DNA of 46,600 nucleotides from Mycobacteriales bacterium. GTDB taxonomy: Bacteria > Actinomycetota > Actinomycetes > Mycobacteriales > CADCTP01. Below the pieces are notes generated by a model, which was given only the letters and a program-made list of their open reading frames with translations, was not told the origin of the DNA and did not search any database. The stretch lies in the NCBI GenBank assembly GCA_035995165.1, contig DASYKU010000013.1, positions 1 through 46,600 on the forward strand, read 5' to 3'. The position numbers and the translations under genes are program-made. How positions within the stretch are numbered: position 1 is the stretch's first letter; every line of letters begins with the position of its first letter. Shown here piece by piece: positions 1 to 8,082 of the stretch.

Positions 1-687
1 GTGGCGGCGACGGCGGTGTCGTCGTCGTTGCCGGGGAGCGAGCTGGAGGCGGCGGGGGAGTTCGCGCGGGGGCTCGGGGTGCGGTGGGAGACGCCGCGCA
101 CGGACGAGATGAGTCGCGACGGGTATCGGGCCAACGCGGGCGACCGGTGCTTCTTCTGCAAGGCCGAGTTGATCGACGTGCTGATGCCGCTGGCCTTGTC
201 ATCGGGCCTTGCGTACGTGGCCACCGGGACGAATGCCGACGACCTCAAGGCCGGGTTCCGGCCCGGGATCAGGGCCGCGGCCGAGCGGGGCGCGGTCACG
301 CCGCTGGCCGGTCTGACCAAGGCCGAGATCCGGGCCGCGTCCCGGGCCATGGGCCTGGTGACCTGGGACAAGCCGGCCGCGGCCTGCCTGTCCAGCCGGA
401 TCGCGTACGGGGTGCAGGTCACGCCGGCGCGGCTGGCCCGGGTCGAGCGGGCCGAGGCGGCGCTGCGGGCGGCGCTGGCCGACGCCGGGCTGCCGGTGCG
501 GGACCTGCGCGTACGCGACCTCGGCGCCGACGGTGCCCGGGTCGAGGTCGACCGGGCGCTGGTCCCGGCGCTGGCCGACCGGCCCGACCTGCTGGCCGCG
601 GTCGACGGGTTCGGCGCGGTCACGCTCGACCCGCTGGGTTTTCGGTCCGGCTCGATGAACTCGGCTCTCGACGAACGATTCCGCTGA
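1..687 (+). CDS. larE: LarE-type ATP-dependent sacrificial sulfur transferase, 5'-truncated
   Basis: C-terminal 228 residues of a LarE-like protein, which activates a pyridinium dinucleotide precursor with ATP and gives up a cysteine sulfur while making the nickel-pincer cofactor of lactate racemase-type enzymes. Visible family marks are RCFFCK near residue 49, GTNADD near 76, the RPG-AA-E block, GLTKAEIR near 104 and the WDKPAAACLSSRI block near 121-133. The family is normally about 270 residues and begins with an SGGVDS-type PP-loop. That loop is absent, so the gene starts upstream of the window and codon 1 is only the window edge. No larB or larC is visible. A hairpin follows the stop. The family assignment is confident; the actual client enzyme in this organism is unknown. 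Confidence 0.88.
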   Translation: MAATAVSSSLPGSELEAAGEFARGLGVRWETPRTDEMSRDGYRANAGDRCFFCKAELIDVLMPLALSSGLAYVATGTNADDLKAGFRPGIRAAAERGAVTPLAGLTKAEIRAASRAMGLVTWDKPAAACLSSRIAYGVQVTPARLARVERAEAALRAALADAGLPVRDLRVRDLGADGARVEVDRALVPALADRPDLLAAVDGFGAVTLDPLGFRSGSMNSALDERFR

Positions 688-689
688 GC

Positions 690-716
690 CACCGGCGCGT
701 CGTCGGCGAGCCGGTG
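690..716 (+). terminator. Hairpin after larE
   Basis: A perfect 7-bp inverted repeat (CACCGGC at 690-696, GCCGGTG at 710-716) starts two bases after the larE stop codon, with a 13-nt loop. There is no T-tract, which is common for high-GC terminators. The rest of the gap to the next gene holds a -10-like box and a short upstream frame. Confidence 0.45.
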
Positions 717-778
717 CGCACCGTCGTCGTCCGGTCACCAGGAGCCAAACCGGCTGGGGGACGCCCCGACCGGGCGAC

Positions 779-784
779 TAGCCT
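779..784 (+). promoter_or_regulatory. -10 box TAGCCT of the cold-shock gene
   Basis: TAGCCT fits the actinobacterial TANNNT -10 pattern and sits 51 nt before the cold-shock GTG. The same hexamer recurs before three other genes in this window (7333, 16306 and, on the minus strand, 22664-22659). No convincing -35 is seen. Confidence 0.4.
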
Positions 785-793
785 GGAGCCACG

Positions 794-829
794 ATGCGCC
801 GACGGCGGCGCGCTGCGACGGAGGACTGA
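794..829 (+). CDS. Possible 11-codon Arg-rich leader peptide ahead of the cold-shock gene
   Basis: ATG at 794 opens an 11-codon frame reading MRRRRRAATED and stopping at 827-829, six bases before the cold-shock GTG. Five consecutive arginine codons (CGC CGA CGG CGG CGC) follow the start, and the cold-shock Shine-Dalgarno (GGAGG, 820-824) lies inside the frame's end. A -10 box ends 9 nt before its ATG. This geometry would allow translational coupling or ribosome-stalling control, but a frame this short can arise by chance in GC-rich DNA and it has no Shine-Dalgarno of its own. Confidence 0.25.
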   Translation: MRRRRRAATED

Positions 830-835
830 GAGCTC

Positions 836-1219
836 GTGCCGATCGGCAAGGTGAAGTGGTTCAGCTCGGAGAAGGGCTTCGGCTTCCTCGCCCGGGACGA
901 CGGCGACGACGTGTTCGTGCACCGCGACGCGCTGCCGGACGGCGTGACCGAGCTGAAGCCGGGTTCCCGCGTCGAGTTCGGCGTGGCCCAGGGTCGGCGC
1001 GGCGAGCAGGCCCTGTCCGTCCGGGTCCTGGACCCGATCCCGTCGCTGGTCAAGGCCCAGCGCAAGACGCCGGACGAGCTGGCGACCATCGTCGAGGACC
1101 TGATCAAGCTGCTGGACGGGATGTCGGACGCGCTGCACCGCGGGCGGCATCCGGACCGGGCCGCGTCCCGCAAGGTCGGCACCGTGCTCCGCGCCGTCGC
1201 CGACGACCTCGAAGCCTGA
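836..1219 (+). CDS. Cold-shock-domain protein with C-terminal helical extension
   Basis: A 127-residue protein. Residues 1-66 form a CspA-type OB-fold with RNP1 (KGFGFL) and RNP2 (DVFVH), so it should bind single-stranded RNA or DNA as an RNA chaperone in the cytoplasm. Residues 67-127 are an extra, mostly helical tail not found in the classical 65-70-residue CspA; this long form is familiar in actinobacteria beside DUF3027 and mqnB genes. The GTG start is supported by GGAGG 11 nt upstream, inside a small upstream frame. A strong hairpin follows. Nothing in the sequence shows that it is actually cold-induced. Confidence 0.9.
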   Translation: MPIGKVKWFSSEKGFGFLARDDGDDVFVHRDALPDGVTELKPGSRVEFGVAQGRRGEQALSVRVLDPIPSLVKAQRKTPDELATIVEDLIKLLDGMSDALHRGRHPDRAASRKVGTVLRAVADDLEA

Positions 1220-1229
1220 GGCTCAACGG

Positions 1230-1252
1230 CCTCCGGCCGGCCCGGCCGGAGG
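1230..1252. terminator. Bidirectional terminator between the cold-shock gene and mqnB
   Basis: Perfect 9-bp stem (CCTCCGGCC at 1230-1238, GGCCGGAGG at 1244-1252) with a 5-nt loop, 10 bp after the cold-shock stop and facing the 3' end of mqnB. Its place between two convergent genes suggests it serves both strands. Confidence 0.65.
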
Positions 1253-1330
1253 ATCCGGCTGGGACGGGACGACCGGGCGGGGGCCGGGAAGCGGGTCGGA
1301 CCGGGCGGCCGGGGCCGGGGCGGAAGCCGG

Positions 1331-1972
1331 TCAGGCCAGGGCGGCCGGGATCCGGGTCAGGGCGGCGAGGGCGGCCGGGAGGTCCCAGGCCGAGCGGTCC
1401 CGCCGGCCGACCAGGTTGCTGATCCCGCGCAGCTCCAGGAACGGCAGCCCGTGCGCCCGGGCGGCGGCGAGCACGCCGGCCCCCTCCATCCCCTCGGCCG
1501 CCGGGTCGTACGCGGCGACGAGCTCCTTGGCCCGCTCGGCCGTCCCGGTCACGGTCGAGACCGTGACGATCGGCCCGGCCGCCACCGGGGTCCGGGCCGC
1601 GACCCGCGCGACCAGCGCCTCGTCCAGCCAGGTGGTGGCGGCACCGAGGCCGAGCGCGTCGATCGGCAGGAAGCCCTCGGGGGAGTCCGCGCCGAGGTCG
1701 GCGTGCACCACCCGGTCGGCCAGCACCAGGTCGCCGACCGCGGCCCGGCGGCCGTACGCGGCCCCGATGCCGGCGCTCACGACCAGGTCGTAGCGGTGCA
1801 GGGCCAGCAGCGTGCCGGCGCAGGCGGCGGCCTGGGCCGGTCCCACCCCGCCCGGCACCGCGGTGATCCCGTTCTTGCGCAGCCCCTCGTACGGCCCGAG
1901 CCGGACGGCCCGGCCTCCGGTCGCGACGGCGGCGGCCTCGGTAGCGACCGCGGTGACGACCAGCGTGGTCAT
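1331..1972 (-). CDS. mqnB: Futalosine hydrolase
   Basis: A 213-residue nucleosidase of the MTA/SAH-nucleosidase (PNP) fold that splits futalosine into hypoxanthine and dehypoxanthinyl futalosine in the alternative menaquinone pathway. Diagnostic stretches are the glycine-rich GIGAAYG block near residue 70, the EGMEGAGV active-site segment near 160 that contacts the ribose, and GISNLVGRRD near 185, which is characteristic of futalosine hydrolases rather than MTA nucleosidases. ATG at 1972 overlaps the stop of the upstream MFS gene (ATGA), so the two are probably co-translated. No other mqn gene is in the window. Its presence implies the organism makes menaquinone by the futalosine route. Confidence 0.88.
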   Translation of the reverse strand: MTTLVVTAVATEAAAVATGGRAVRLGPYEGLRKNGITAVPGGVGPAQAAACAGTLLALHRYDLVVSAGIGAAYGRRAAVGDLVLADRVVHADLGADSPEGFLPIDALGLGAATTWLDEALVARVAARTPVAAGPIVTVSTVTGTAERAKELVAAYDPAAEGMEGAGVLAAARAHGLPFLELRGISNLVGRRDRSAWDLPAALAALTRIPAALA

Positions 1973-3366
1973 GTCGCGGGGCGGGCGCGGCGCAGCAGCG
2001 GCCGGCGCCGGCCGAGCAGGGTGAGCGTGAAGGCGAGGACGAGCACGCCTGCTGCCACGGCGAAACCGAGTGTTCCGTTCGATGGCAGCGCGATCCCGAG
2101 ACCGCCGCCGATCACCCAGGCCAGCTGCAACAGCGTCTCGGACCGGGCGAACGCCGAAGCCCGCAGCTGCCCCGGTACCTCGCGCTGGATGATCGCGTCC
2201 AGGCAGAGCTTGCCCAGCGCGTTCGCGATGCCGGCCGCGGCGACGACGAGCAGCGCGGTGCCGAGCCCGAACGACAGCGCCGATATCACCGCGATCCCCG
2301 CCACCCCGCCGATCGAGCCGAGCAGCACCGGGTCGGGGTGCTTCAGCGGCATCCGGGCGCCGAGCGCGGTGCCGATCACGGCACCGCCGGAGGCCGCCGC
2401 GACCAGGCCGCCGAGCGCGAGCGCCGCCTCCGTACCCGTCTCGGTGGACTGGATCCAGAAGGCCAGGAACAGCGTGAGGAACCCGGACAGGCCGCGCAGC
2501 GCCGCCCCGGACCGCAGCGCGGTCACCACGTGCGGGCCGAGCGAGAGGCCGGACTTGGTGACGATCGGGCCGGTCGCGGTCAGCGCGGCCGGCGACACCG
2601 GCTCCTCGCCCTCGGCCGAGTCGACCGCGGGCGGCAGCCGCAGCGAGAGCACGGCGGCGCCGAGGCAGAACACCGCGGTGATCCGCAGCGCCAGCGGGTA
2701 GCTGCCGGAGAGGTTGATGATGCCGGCCAGCAGGCCGGCGCCGATCGCGGCCGCGGCCAGCCCGAACATCGACATCCGCGCGTTGGCGGAGACGAGCGTC
2801 AGGCCCTTCGGCAGCACCCGCGGCAGGCAGGCCCCCTTGAGCACCGCATACGCCTTGGACAGCACGAGCGCGCCGAACGCGGCCGGGTAGAGCGCGAAGC
2901 CGTTGGTGAACTGGGCCGCCATCACCCAGGCCAGTACGCCCCGGCCGAGCGCGGTCGCGGCCAGCGCCCAGCGCCGGCCCCGCTGCAGCCGGTCCAGGGC
3001 CGGGCCGATGAACGGCGCGACCACCGCGAACGGCGCCATCGTCACCAGCAGGTAGAGCGCGACCTGGGTGCGCTGCTCGCTGCGGGCGGCGGAGAAGAAG
3101 ATCGTGCCGGCCAGGCAGACCGTGATCATCGCGTCCGCGGTGTAGTGGGCCGCGTGCGCCCAGATCAGCCGGGTCAGCCCGGACTCGTCGGCGCCGCCGG
3201 CCCGGCTGGCCTCGTTGATCCGGCGGGTACCGGCGCCGATCAGGTACCGGGTACGGGCGGCCGCCACCCGGGTCACCGTCAGCTTCTTCGGCACGTGCTG
3301 TCGCGGGGCGCCGTCCTCAGGGCCGTCCGGGGTGCCCCCGGTCGGCGTGGTCGGGTCGGCGCTCAC
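1969..3366 (-). CDS. MFS transporter co-transcribed with mqnB
   Basis: About 465 residues. A roughly 90-residue polar N-terminus is followed by hydrophobic segments spread over the rest, with the short basic loop GPALDRLQRGRR typical of the MFS A-motif region (GxxxDRxGRR-like). The substrate is not evident. The gene overlaps mqnB by 4 bp, an arrangement seen in other actinobacteria, but a role in menaquinone metabolism is only association. GTG at 3366 is preferred because AGGA lies 7 nt upstream; an in-frame GTG at 3387 would add seven residues but lacks a ribosome site. The gap to the divergent gene must hold promoters for both. Confidence 0.85.
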   Translation of the reverse strand: MSADPTTPTGGTPDGPEDGAPRQHVPKKLTVTRVAAARTRYLIGAGTRRINEASRAGGADESGLTRLIWAHAAHYTADAMITVCLAGTIFFSAARSEQRTQVALYLLVTMAPFAVVAPFIGPALDRLQRGRRWALAATALGRGVLAWVMAAQFTNGFALYPAAFGALVLSKAYAVLKGACLPRVLPKGLTLVSANARMSMFGLAAAAIGAGLLAGIINLSGSYPLALRITAVFCLGAAVLSLRLPPAVDSAEGEEPVSPAALTATGPIVTKSGLSLGPHVVTALRSGAALRGLSGFLTLFLAFWIQSTETGTEAALALGGLVAAASGGAVIGTALGARMPLKHPDPVLLGSIGGVAGIAVISALSFGLGTALLVVAAAGIANALGKLCLDAIIQREVPGQLRASAFARSETLLQLAWVIGGGLGIALPSNGTLGFAVAAGVLVLAFTLTLLGRRRPLLRRARPAT

Positions 3367-3434
3367 CCCCTCATCCTGCCTCACCACCCCGACCGGATTC
3401 GCTGTTCGGGGTGGGTGTTTGGCACGATGGTGTG

Positions 3435-4178
3435 GTGCCGACCACCACTGCAGCCCGGCCCGACGCGACCCTGACCGCCGCCGTCGACATCGCCGCGGCC
3501 GCGGCGCGGGCCGAGGGTGGCGACGGCGTCGGCGAGCACCTCGGCAGCCGCCCCGAGGTCGACCGGGTGATGACGCACTTCTTCGCCGCCTCGGTCCCCG
3601 GCTACACCGGCTGGCGCTGGGCCGTGACCGTGGCCCGGGCGTCCCGGTCCAAGACCGTCACCGTGGACGAGGTCGTGCTGCTGCCCGGCGAGGGCTCCCT
3701 GCTGCCGCCGGAGTGGGTGCCGTGGTCGCAGCGGCTGCGTCCGGGCGACCTCGGCGTCGGCGACCTGCTGCCGACGACCGCGGACGACGACCGGCTGGCC
3801 CCGGCGTACCTGCTCTCCGACGATCCGGCGGTCGAGTCGGTCGCCTTCGAGCTCGGCCTCGGCCGGGTCCGGGTGATGTCGGCGCTGGGGCGCGACGACG
3901 CCGCCGAGCGCTGGTACGCGGGGGAGGGCGGCCCGGACACCCCGATGGCCGCGAACGCCCCGGGCCGCTGTGGCACCTGCGGTTTCTACCTGCAGATCGA
4001 GGGCTCGATGCGGGCCGTGTTCGGGGTCTGCGGCAACGCGATGTCGCCCCGGGACGCCTCGGTCGTCTCCGCCGACGCCGGCTGCGGCGCGCACTCCGAG
4101 GCCGCGGTCGAGCCGCCCGCGTCCACCCCGTTCCCGGCCCCCGCGTACGACGACGGTGTCGACATCGAACGTGTCTGA
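3435..4178 (+). CDS. DUF3027 family protein
   Basis: About 247 residues matching the actinobacterial DUF3027 family, whose molecular role I do not know. The body has aromatic-rich segments (GYTGWRWAVTV; PPEWVPWSQR). The C-terminal third carries three cysteine clusters (CGTCGF, VCGN, GCGAHSE) that could bind a metal such as zinc. GTG at 3435 is chosen; in-frame GTGs at 3411 and 3432 are alternatives. CACGAT at 3423-3428 lies 6 nt before 3435, suggesting a leaderless mRNA, though that hexamer is a poor -10. Its last codons overlap the next gene by 8 bp, so the pair is likely expressed together. Confidence 0.85.
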   Translation: MPTTTAARPDATLTAAVDIAAAAARAEGGDGVGEHLGSRPEVDRVMTHFFAASVPGYTGWRWAVTVARASRSKTVTVDEVVLLPGEGSLLPPEWVPWSQRLRPGDLGVGDLLPTTADDDRLAPAYLLSDDPAVESVAFELGLGRVRVMSALGRDDAAERWYAGEGGPDTPMAANAPGRCGTCGFYLQIEGSMRAVFGVCGNAMSPRDASVVSADAGCGAHSEAAVEPPASTPFPAPAYDDGVDIERV

Positions 4179-7100
4179 CCCGTTCGGCACCGGTCCCATC
4201 CGGGACCGGGTACTGGCGGCCTGGACGGCGTCCCCGGCCCGGTTCCGGGAGGACGCGAACGCCGAGCAGGACCTGACCCACGGGGCGTACCGGGACCGGT
4301 TGCTGGTCGAGCTGGCCCAGAACGCGGCCGACGCCGCGACCCGGTCGCATGTGGACGGACGGTTGCGACTGTCGCTCGTGGACGGTGCGCTGGCCGCGGC
4401 CAACACCGGCACGCCGCTGGACCCGGCCGGGGTGGAGGCGCTGGCGACGCTGCGGGCCTCGGCCAAGCGGGACGGCGGCAGCGTCGGGCGGTTCGGGGTC
4501 GGGTTCGCGGCCGTGCTCACCGTGACCGACGCACCGTCGGTGCGCTCGACCACCGGCGGGGTGCGGTTCTCGGCCGACGAGACCCGGGCCGTGGTCGCCG
4601 CGGTGCCGGCGCTGGCGGCCGAGCTGGACCGGCGCGGCGGGCAGGTGCCGGTGCTGCGGCTGCCCTGGCCGGACGCGGCGTTGCCGCCGGGGGACTGGGA
4701 CACCGAGGTCCGGCTGCCGCTGCGGGCGGACGCGGTCGAGGCCGTCCGGGCCGCGCTGTCCGAACTGGACCCGGTGCTGCTGCTCGCGCTGCCGGCGCTG
4801 CGCTCGATCGACGCCGGCGGCCGCCTCCTCACCCGCGCTGACGTCGGCGGTCGCACCGGGTCCGTGCTGCGGGAGGTGGCGCTCTCCGACGGGGACCGTA
4901 CCGCTCGGTGGATGGTGCGGGCGGTGGACGGGGTGCTGGCCGCGGACCTGCTGGCCGGTCGCCCGGCCGAGGAGCGGGACCGTCCGGAGTGGACGGTCAG
5001 CTGGGCCGTCCCGGTCGACGCGGACGGGCGACCGGTGCCGCCGGCGACCCGGCGCGTCGTGCACGCGCCGACGCCGACGGACGAGCCGCTGTCGGTGCCG
5101 GCCGTGCTGCTCGGCACGTTCCCGCTCGGCTCCGACCGGCGGCACGTCACCCCGGGGCCGGTCACCGACGTGCTCGTCCGCGCGGCCGCGGTGGCCTATG
5201 CCGAGCTGGTCGCGGCGCTGCCGGCGGACCCGGCGCTGCTCGCGCTGGTGCCGCGGCCCCAACTGGCCGCGGCCGAGCTGGACGCCGCCGTCTCCGCCGC
5301 CGTTCTCGACGCCCTGCGCACCACTGCCTGGCTCCCCCCGGTCGCCGCGGCGCCGTCCGACCCACTCGGGCCGGCCGACACGGTCGGGCGTCCCGGGCGG
5401 GACGGGGACGCCGCCCCGCTCGGGCCGGGCGACACGGCCGGGGATCCCGGGTGGGAGGCCGACCCGCTCGGGCCGGAGGCCGAGGTTCGGGGCCGCGACG
5501 GGGACTTCGGCTCGGACGGCGACCGCCGCCGCCCCGCGGACGCGCGGCGGGTGGTGCCGGGGGACGCGGCGGTCATCGACGCGGCATCGGCGGAGTTGGT
5601 CGACGCGCTGGCCGACCTGGTGCCGGGGCTGCTGCCGGCCGAGTGGTCCGGGCGTGGCCAGGCGGCCGCGCTGTCGGCCCTGGGCGTACGGCGGCTGAGC
5701 ACCGCCGACGTGGTCGAGCTGGTGGCCGGGATCGAGCGCCCGCCGGCCTGGTGGCGGGCGCTCTACGCCGCGCTCGCCGACCGTCCGGACCGCGAGTCGC
5801 TGGCCGCGCTGCCCGTCCCGCTCGCCGACGGCCGCACCGTCACCGGCGGCCGGGGCGTACTGCTCCCGGACGCCGACCTGCCGGCCGAGGCGGCCGCCAC
5901 GCTGGGGCTGCGGATCGTGCATCCGGAGGCCGCGCACCCGCTGCTGGAACGCCTCGGCGCGACCCCGGCCACCGCCCGCGGCCTGCTCGCCGACGAGCGG
6001 GTCCTCGCCGCCGTGGCCGAGTCGTACGACGAGGAGGACCCGGCCCCGGTCGCCGCGGCCGTGCTGGCCCTGGTCCGCGGCGCCGGTCTGGAGCCGGGGG
6101 ACGTCCCGGAACTGGCCGAGCTGGCCCTGGAGGCCGAGGACGGCGAGTGGTACCCGGCCGGCGAGCTGCTGCTGCCCGGCTCCCCGCTGGCCCGGGTCGT
6201 CGCCGCGGACGCCCCGTTCGAGACGGTCGGCGCGGCCATGGTCGCGGAGTGGGGTCCGGGCGTGCTGGCCGCGACCGGGGTCCTGCGGACGTTCGCGGTG
6301 CTGTCCAGCGGTGAGCTCGACGTCGACCCGGATGCCGCCGACCACGACCTCGACGGCGAGGCCGAGTGGATGGAGGCGCTGCTGGACCGGCTGCCGCCGC
6401 AGCGGGTGCCACCCCGGCTGACCGCGTTCGCCGCCGTCCGCGACCTCGACCTCGTCGAGGACTGGGACGGTGCCCGGGCCCTGCTGGCCGGCACCGGTCC
6501 CACGGCGGACGTCCAGCTCGGCGACGGTACGCACGTCCGGACACCGTCGTACACCACCTGGTGGCTCAGTACCCACCGGACGCTCCGCGGGCGCCGTCCG
6601 GACCAGCTCCGGGCCCCGTCCGCGACCGACCTCGAGGGCCTGTACGAGCCGGCCGACGCGGACCCGGACACGCTGGAGCTCTACGGCGTCCCGCGGTCGA
6701 TCGAGGACGTGCTGGCCGACCCCGACCGCGCGCTCGACCTGCTCCACCGGCTCGGCGACCCGGCCCTGACCGTCCCCGCCGCCACCCTCCGCACCGTGTA
6801 CGCCCGCCTCGCGCTGGTGCTGGAGGACAACGCCGAGCCGCCGGACCGGGTCCGGGTCGCGCCGGACCGGACCGTGCCGCGGGAGGAGGCGGTGGTCCTG
6901 GACCTGCCGTACCTGCTGCCGCTGCTCGGGCGGAACCGGGTCCCGGTGCCGGCCGGCGAGGCGACCGGGCCGGTGGCCGACCTGCTGGACCTGCCGCTGG
7001 CCGGCGAGCTGCTCGGCCCGCGTACGCCGGCCGGCCGTCCGGTCCGGACCACGACCTGGGCCGAGGTCCCGGGGGCGGAGCTGGCCGCCGCCCGCTGCGG

Positions 7101-7329
7101 CGCCCCGGTCCCGGCCGCCACCGTCGTGGTCCATGACGGCCTGACCGTCGACGGCACGCCGGTCGCCTGGTGGCCCGACGGGGACACCGACCACACCGAT
7201 GGCAGTCCCGCCGCGCTGGGCCGGGCGCTGGCCTGGCGGCTCGGCGCCTGGCCGGCCCGCGCCGCCGCCGCCGAGGCCCTGACCGACCCCGGCGACGCCG
7301 CCCTCGCCCTCGAGGACGCCGTCAGCTAG
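4171..7329 (+). CDS. Large Hsp90/sacsin-type GHKL ATPase-domain protein
   Basis: About 1052 residues. The N-terminus has the GHKL/Hsp90 ATP-binding signature: an N-box at about residues 45-56 (ELAQNAADAA, Asn51 as Mg ligand) and a glycine-rich lid region near 105-120 (GSVGRFGVGFAAVL), in the form used by sacsin-like proteins. The remaining 850 residues match no domain I recognise, but such proteins commonly sit next to DUF3027 in actinobacteria. Residues about 390-465 are a proline/glycine/aspartate-rich linker built of repeated DPLGP-DT-G motifs, probably disordered. GTG at 4171 overlaps DUF3027 by 8 bp. ATP-dependent chaperone activity is inferred only from the fold. Confidence 0.85.
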   Translation: MSDPFGTGPIRDRVLAAWTASPARFREDANAEQDLTHGAYRDRLLVELAQNAADAATRSHVDGRLRLSLVDGALAAANTGTPLDPAGVEALATLRASAKRDGGSVGRFGVGFAAVLTVTDAPSVRSTTGGVRFSADETRAVVAAVPALAAELDRRGGQVPVLRLPWPDAALPPGDWDTEVRLPLRADAVEAVRAALSELDPVLLLALPALRSIDAGGRLLTRADVGGRTGSVLREVALSDGDRTARWMVRAVDGVLAADLLAGRPAEERDRPEWTVSWAVPVDADGRPVPPATRRVVHAPTPTDEPLSVPAVLLGTFPLGSDRRHVTPGPVTDVLVRAAAVAYAELVAALPADPALLALVPRPQLAAAELDAAVSAAVLDALRTTAWLPPVAAAPSDPLGPADTVGRPGRDGDAAPLGPGDTAGDPGWEADPLGPEAEVRGRDGDFGSDGDRRRPADARRVVPGDAAVIDAASAELVDALADLVPGLLPAEWSGRGQAAALSALGVRRLSTADVVELVAGIERPPAWWRALYAALADRPDRESLAALPVPLADGRTVTGGRGVLLPDADLPAEAAATLGLRIVHPEAAHPLLERLGATPATARGLLADERVLAAVAESYDEEDPAPVAAAVLALVRGAGLEPGDVPELAELALEAEDGEWYPAGELLLPGSPLARVVAADAPFETVGAAMVAEWGPGVLAATGVLRTFAVLSSGELDVDPDAADHDLDGEAEWMEALLDRLPPQRVPPRLTAFAAVRDLDLVEDWDGARALLAGTGPTADVQLGDGTHVRTPSYTTWWLSTHRTLRGRRPDQLRAPSATDLEGLYEPADADPDTLELYGVPRSIEDVLADPDRALDLLHRLGDPALTVPAATLRTVYARLALVLEDNAEPPDRVRVAPDRTVPREEAVVLDLPYLLPLLGRNRVPVPAGEATGPVADLLDLPLAGELLGPRTPAGRPVRTTTWAEVPGAELAAARCGAPVPAATVVVHDGLTVDGTPVAWWPDGDTDHTDGSPAALGRALAWRLGAWPARAAAAEALTDPGDAALALEDAVS

Positions 7330-7332
7330 AGC

Positions 7333-7338
7333 TAGCCT
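7333..7338 (+). promoter_or_regulatory. -10 box for a leaderless DUF2530 transcript
   Basis: TAGCCT ends 6 nt before the GTG at 7345, so the predicted transcription start coincides with the start codon. No Shine-Dalgarno is present in the 15-bp gap after the preceding stop, which fits leaderless translation. Confidence 0.5.
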
Positions 7339-7344
7339 GGCCCG

Positions 7345-7590
7345 GTGCCCGAGCCGCTGCGTCCCGCGCCGCCTCCGCTGGAGGTGGACACGTTCACGGT
7401 CGTGCTGATCGGCATGGGCCTGTGGGTGCTGGCCTTCCTGGCCCTGCTGCCGTTCCGGGACGGGCACGGGGTCTGGCTGCAGAGCTGCGCGGTCGGCTTC
7501 GGGCTCGGTTTCCTCGGGCTGCTGATGACCCGCAACCGGCGGCACCGCCGTACCGGGACGCAGGTCAGGTGGGGACCGGCGGAATCGTAA
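7345..7590 (+). CDS. DUF2530 small membrane protein
   Basis: An 81-residue protein with a proline-rich start, two membrane segments (about residues 16-37 and 47-65) and a basic arginine/histidine-rich tail, matching DUF2530 of actinobacteria; function unknown. The GTG start lacks a Shine-Dalgarno but follows a TAGCCT box by 6 nt. The MarR gene begins 14 bp downstream, and a MarR-type palindrome begins inside this gene's stop region. Confidence 0.85.
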   Translation: MPEPLRPAPPPLEVDTFTVVLIGMGLWVLAFLALLPFRDGHGVWLQSCAVGFGLGFLGLLMTRNRRHRRTGTQVRWGPAES

Positions 7591-7601
7591 GGTATGCTAA
7601 C
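7587..7601 (+). promoter_or_regulatory. Probable MarR operator overlapping the marR -10 box
   Basis: GTAAGGTATGCTAAC is an imperfect palindrome whose right half GCTAAC matches the perfect palindrome at 11650-11664 in the aldo/keto reductase promoter (12 of 15 positions identical when that site is read on the minus strand). It contains TATGCT (7593-7598), a good -10 box 6 nt before GTG 7605. A repressor bound here would block its own leaderless promoter. Autoregulation is inferred. Confidence 0.5.
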
Positions 7602-7604
7602 GAT

Positions 7605-8042
7605 GTGGTGAGGTCAGCGACGATCGACACCGCGCTGGCCAGCTCTCTGAGGTTGTCCGTGGTCCGGCTGAACCGCCGGCTCCGCGGCCAGCGCGCCGAC
7701 ACGTCGGTGACCCTCACCCAGCTGGCGGCGCTGTCGACGCTGAAGGGATACGGGGCGCTCACCCCGGGCGAACTGGCGGCGCACGAGAAGGTGACGCCGC
7801 CCTCGATGACGCGCGTGCTCGCGGTGCTGGAGGAACGCGGGCTGGTCCTGCGTCGCCCGCACCCGACCGACGGCCGGCAGGCGCTGGTCGAGCTGACCGA
7901 CACCGGGCGCGAGCTGCTGCACGGGGAGGTCCGGGCCCGCGAGGCCTGGCTCGCCCGCCGGCTGGCCGAGCTGTCCGACGGGGACCGCGAGGTGCTCCGG
8001 GCAGCCACCGCCGTGATCGAGAAACTGGTGGCCTCCGAGTAG
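7605..8042 (+). CDS. MarR-family transcriptional regulator
   Basis: About 145 residues with the MarR winged-helix core: recognition region around residues 50-80 (LAAHEKVTPPSMTRVLAVLEERG), then the wing with R-P-DGR-LVELT, flanked by dimerisation helices. MarR proteins are dimeric repressors released by small phenolic or other ligands. GTG 7605 or 7608 are both possible; 7605 sits exactly 6 nt after TATGCT, fitting a leaderless mRNA. An MFS exporter gene starts 40 bp downstream in the same direction, the usual MarR-efflux pairing. A sister palindrome at 11650 suggests a second target, the aldo/keto reductase. Confidence 0.9.
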   Translation: MVRSATIDTALASSLRLSVVRLNRRLRGQRADTSVTLTQLAALSTLKGYGALTPGELAAHEKVTPPSMTRVLAVLEERGLVLRRPHPTDGRQALVELTDTGRELLHGEVRAREAWLARRLAELSDGDREVLRAATAVIEKLVASE

Positions 8043-8082
8043 GGGCCGGGCAACACCGCGCGAGGCGCGGGGGAAGCAGAGG

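Noticed and set aside
3658-7545. A 1295-codon open frame on the minus strand opposite the Hsp90-like gene
   Set aside because: Composition is Arg/Gly/Pro/His-rich with no recognisable domain. It is the antisense shadow of the real GC-rich gene, whose motifs are clear on the plus strand.
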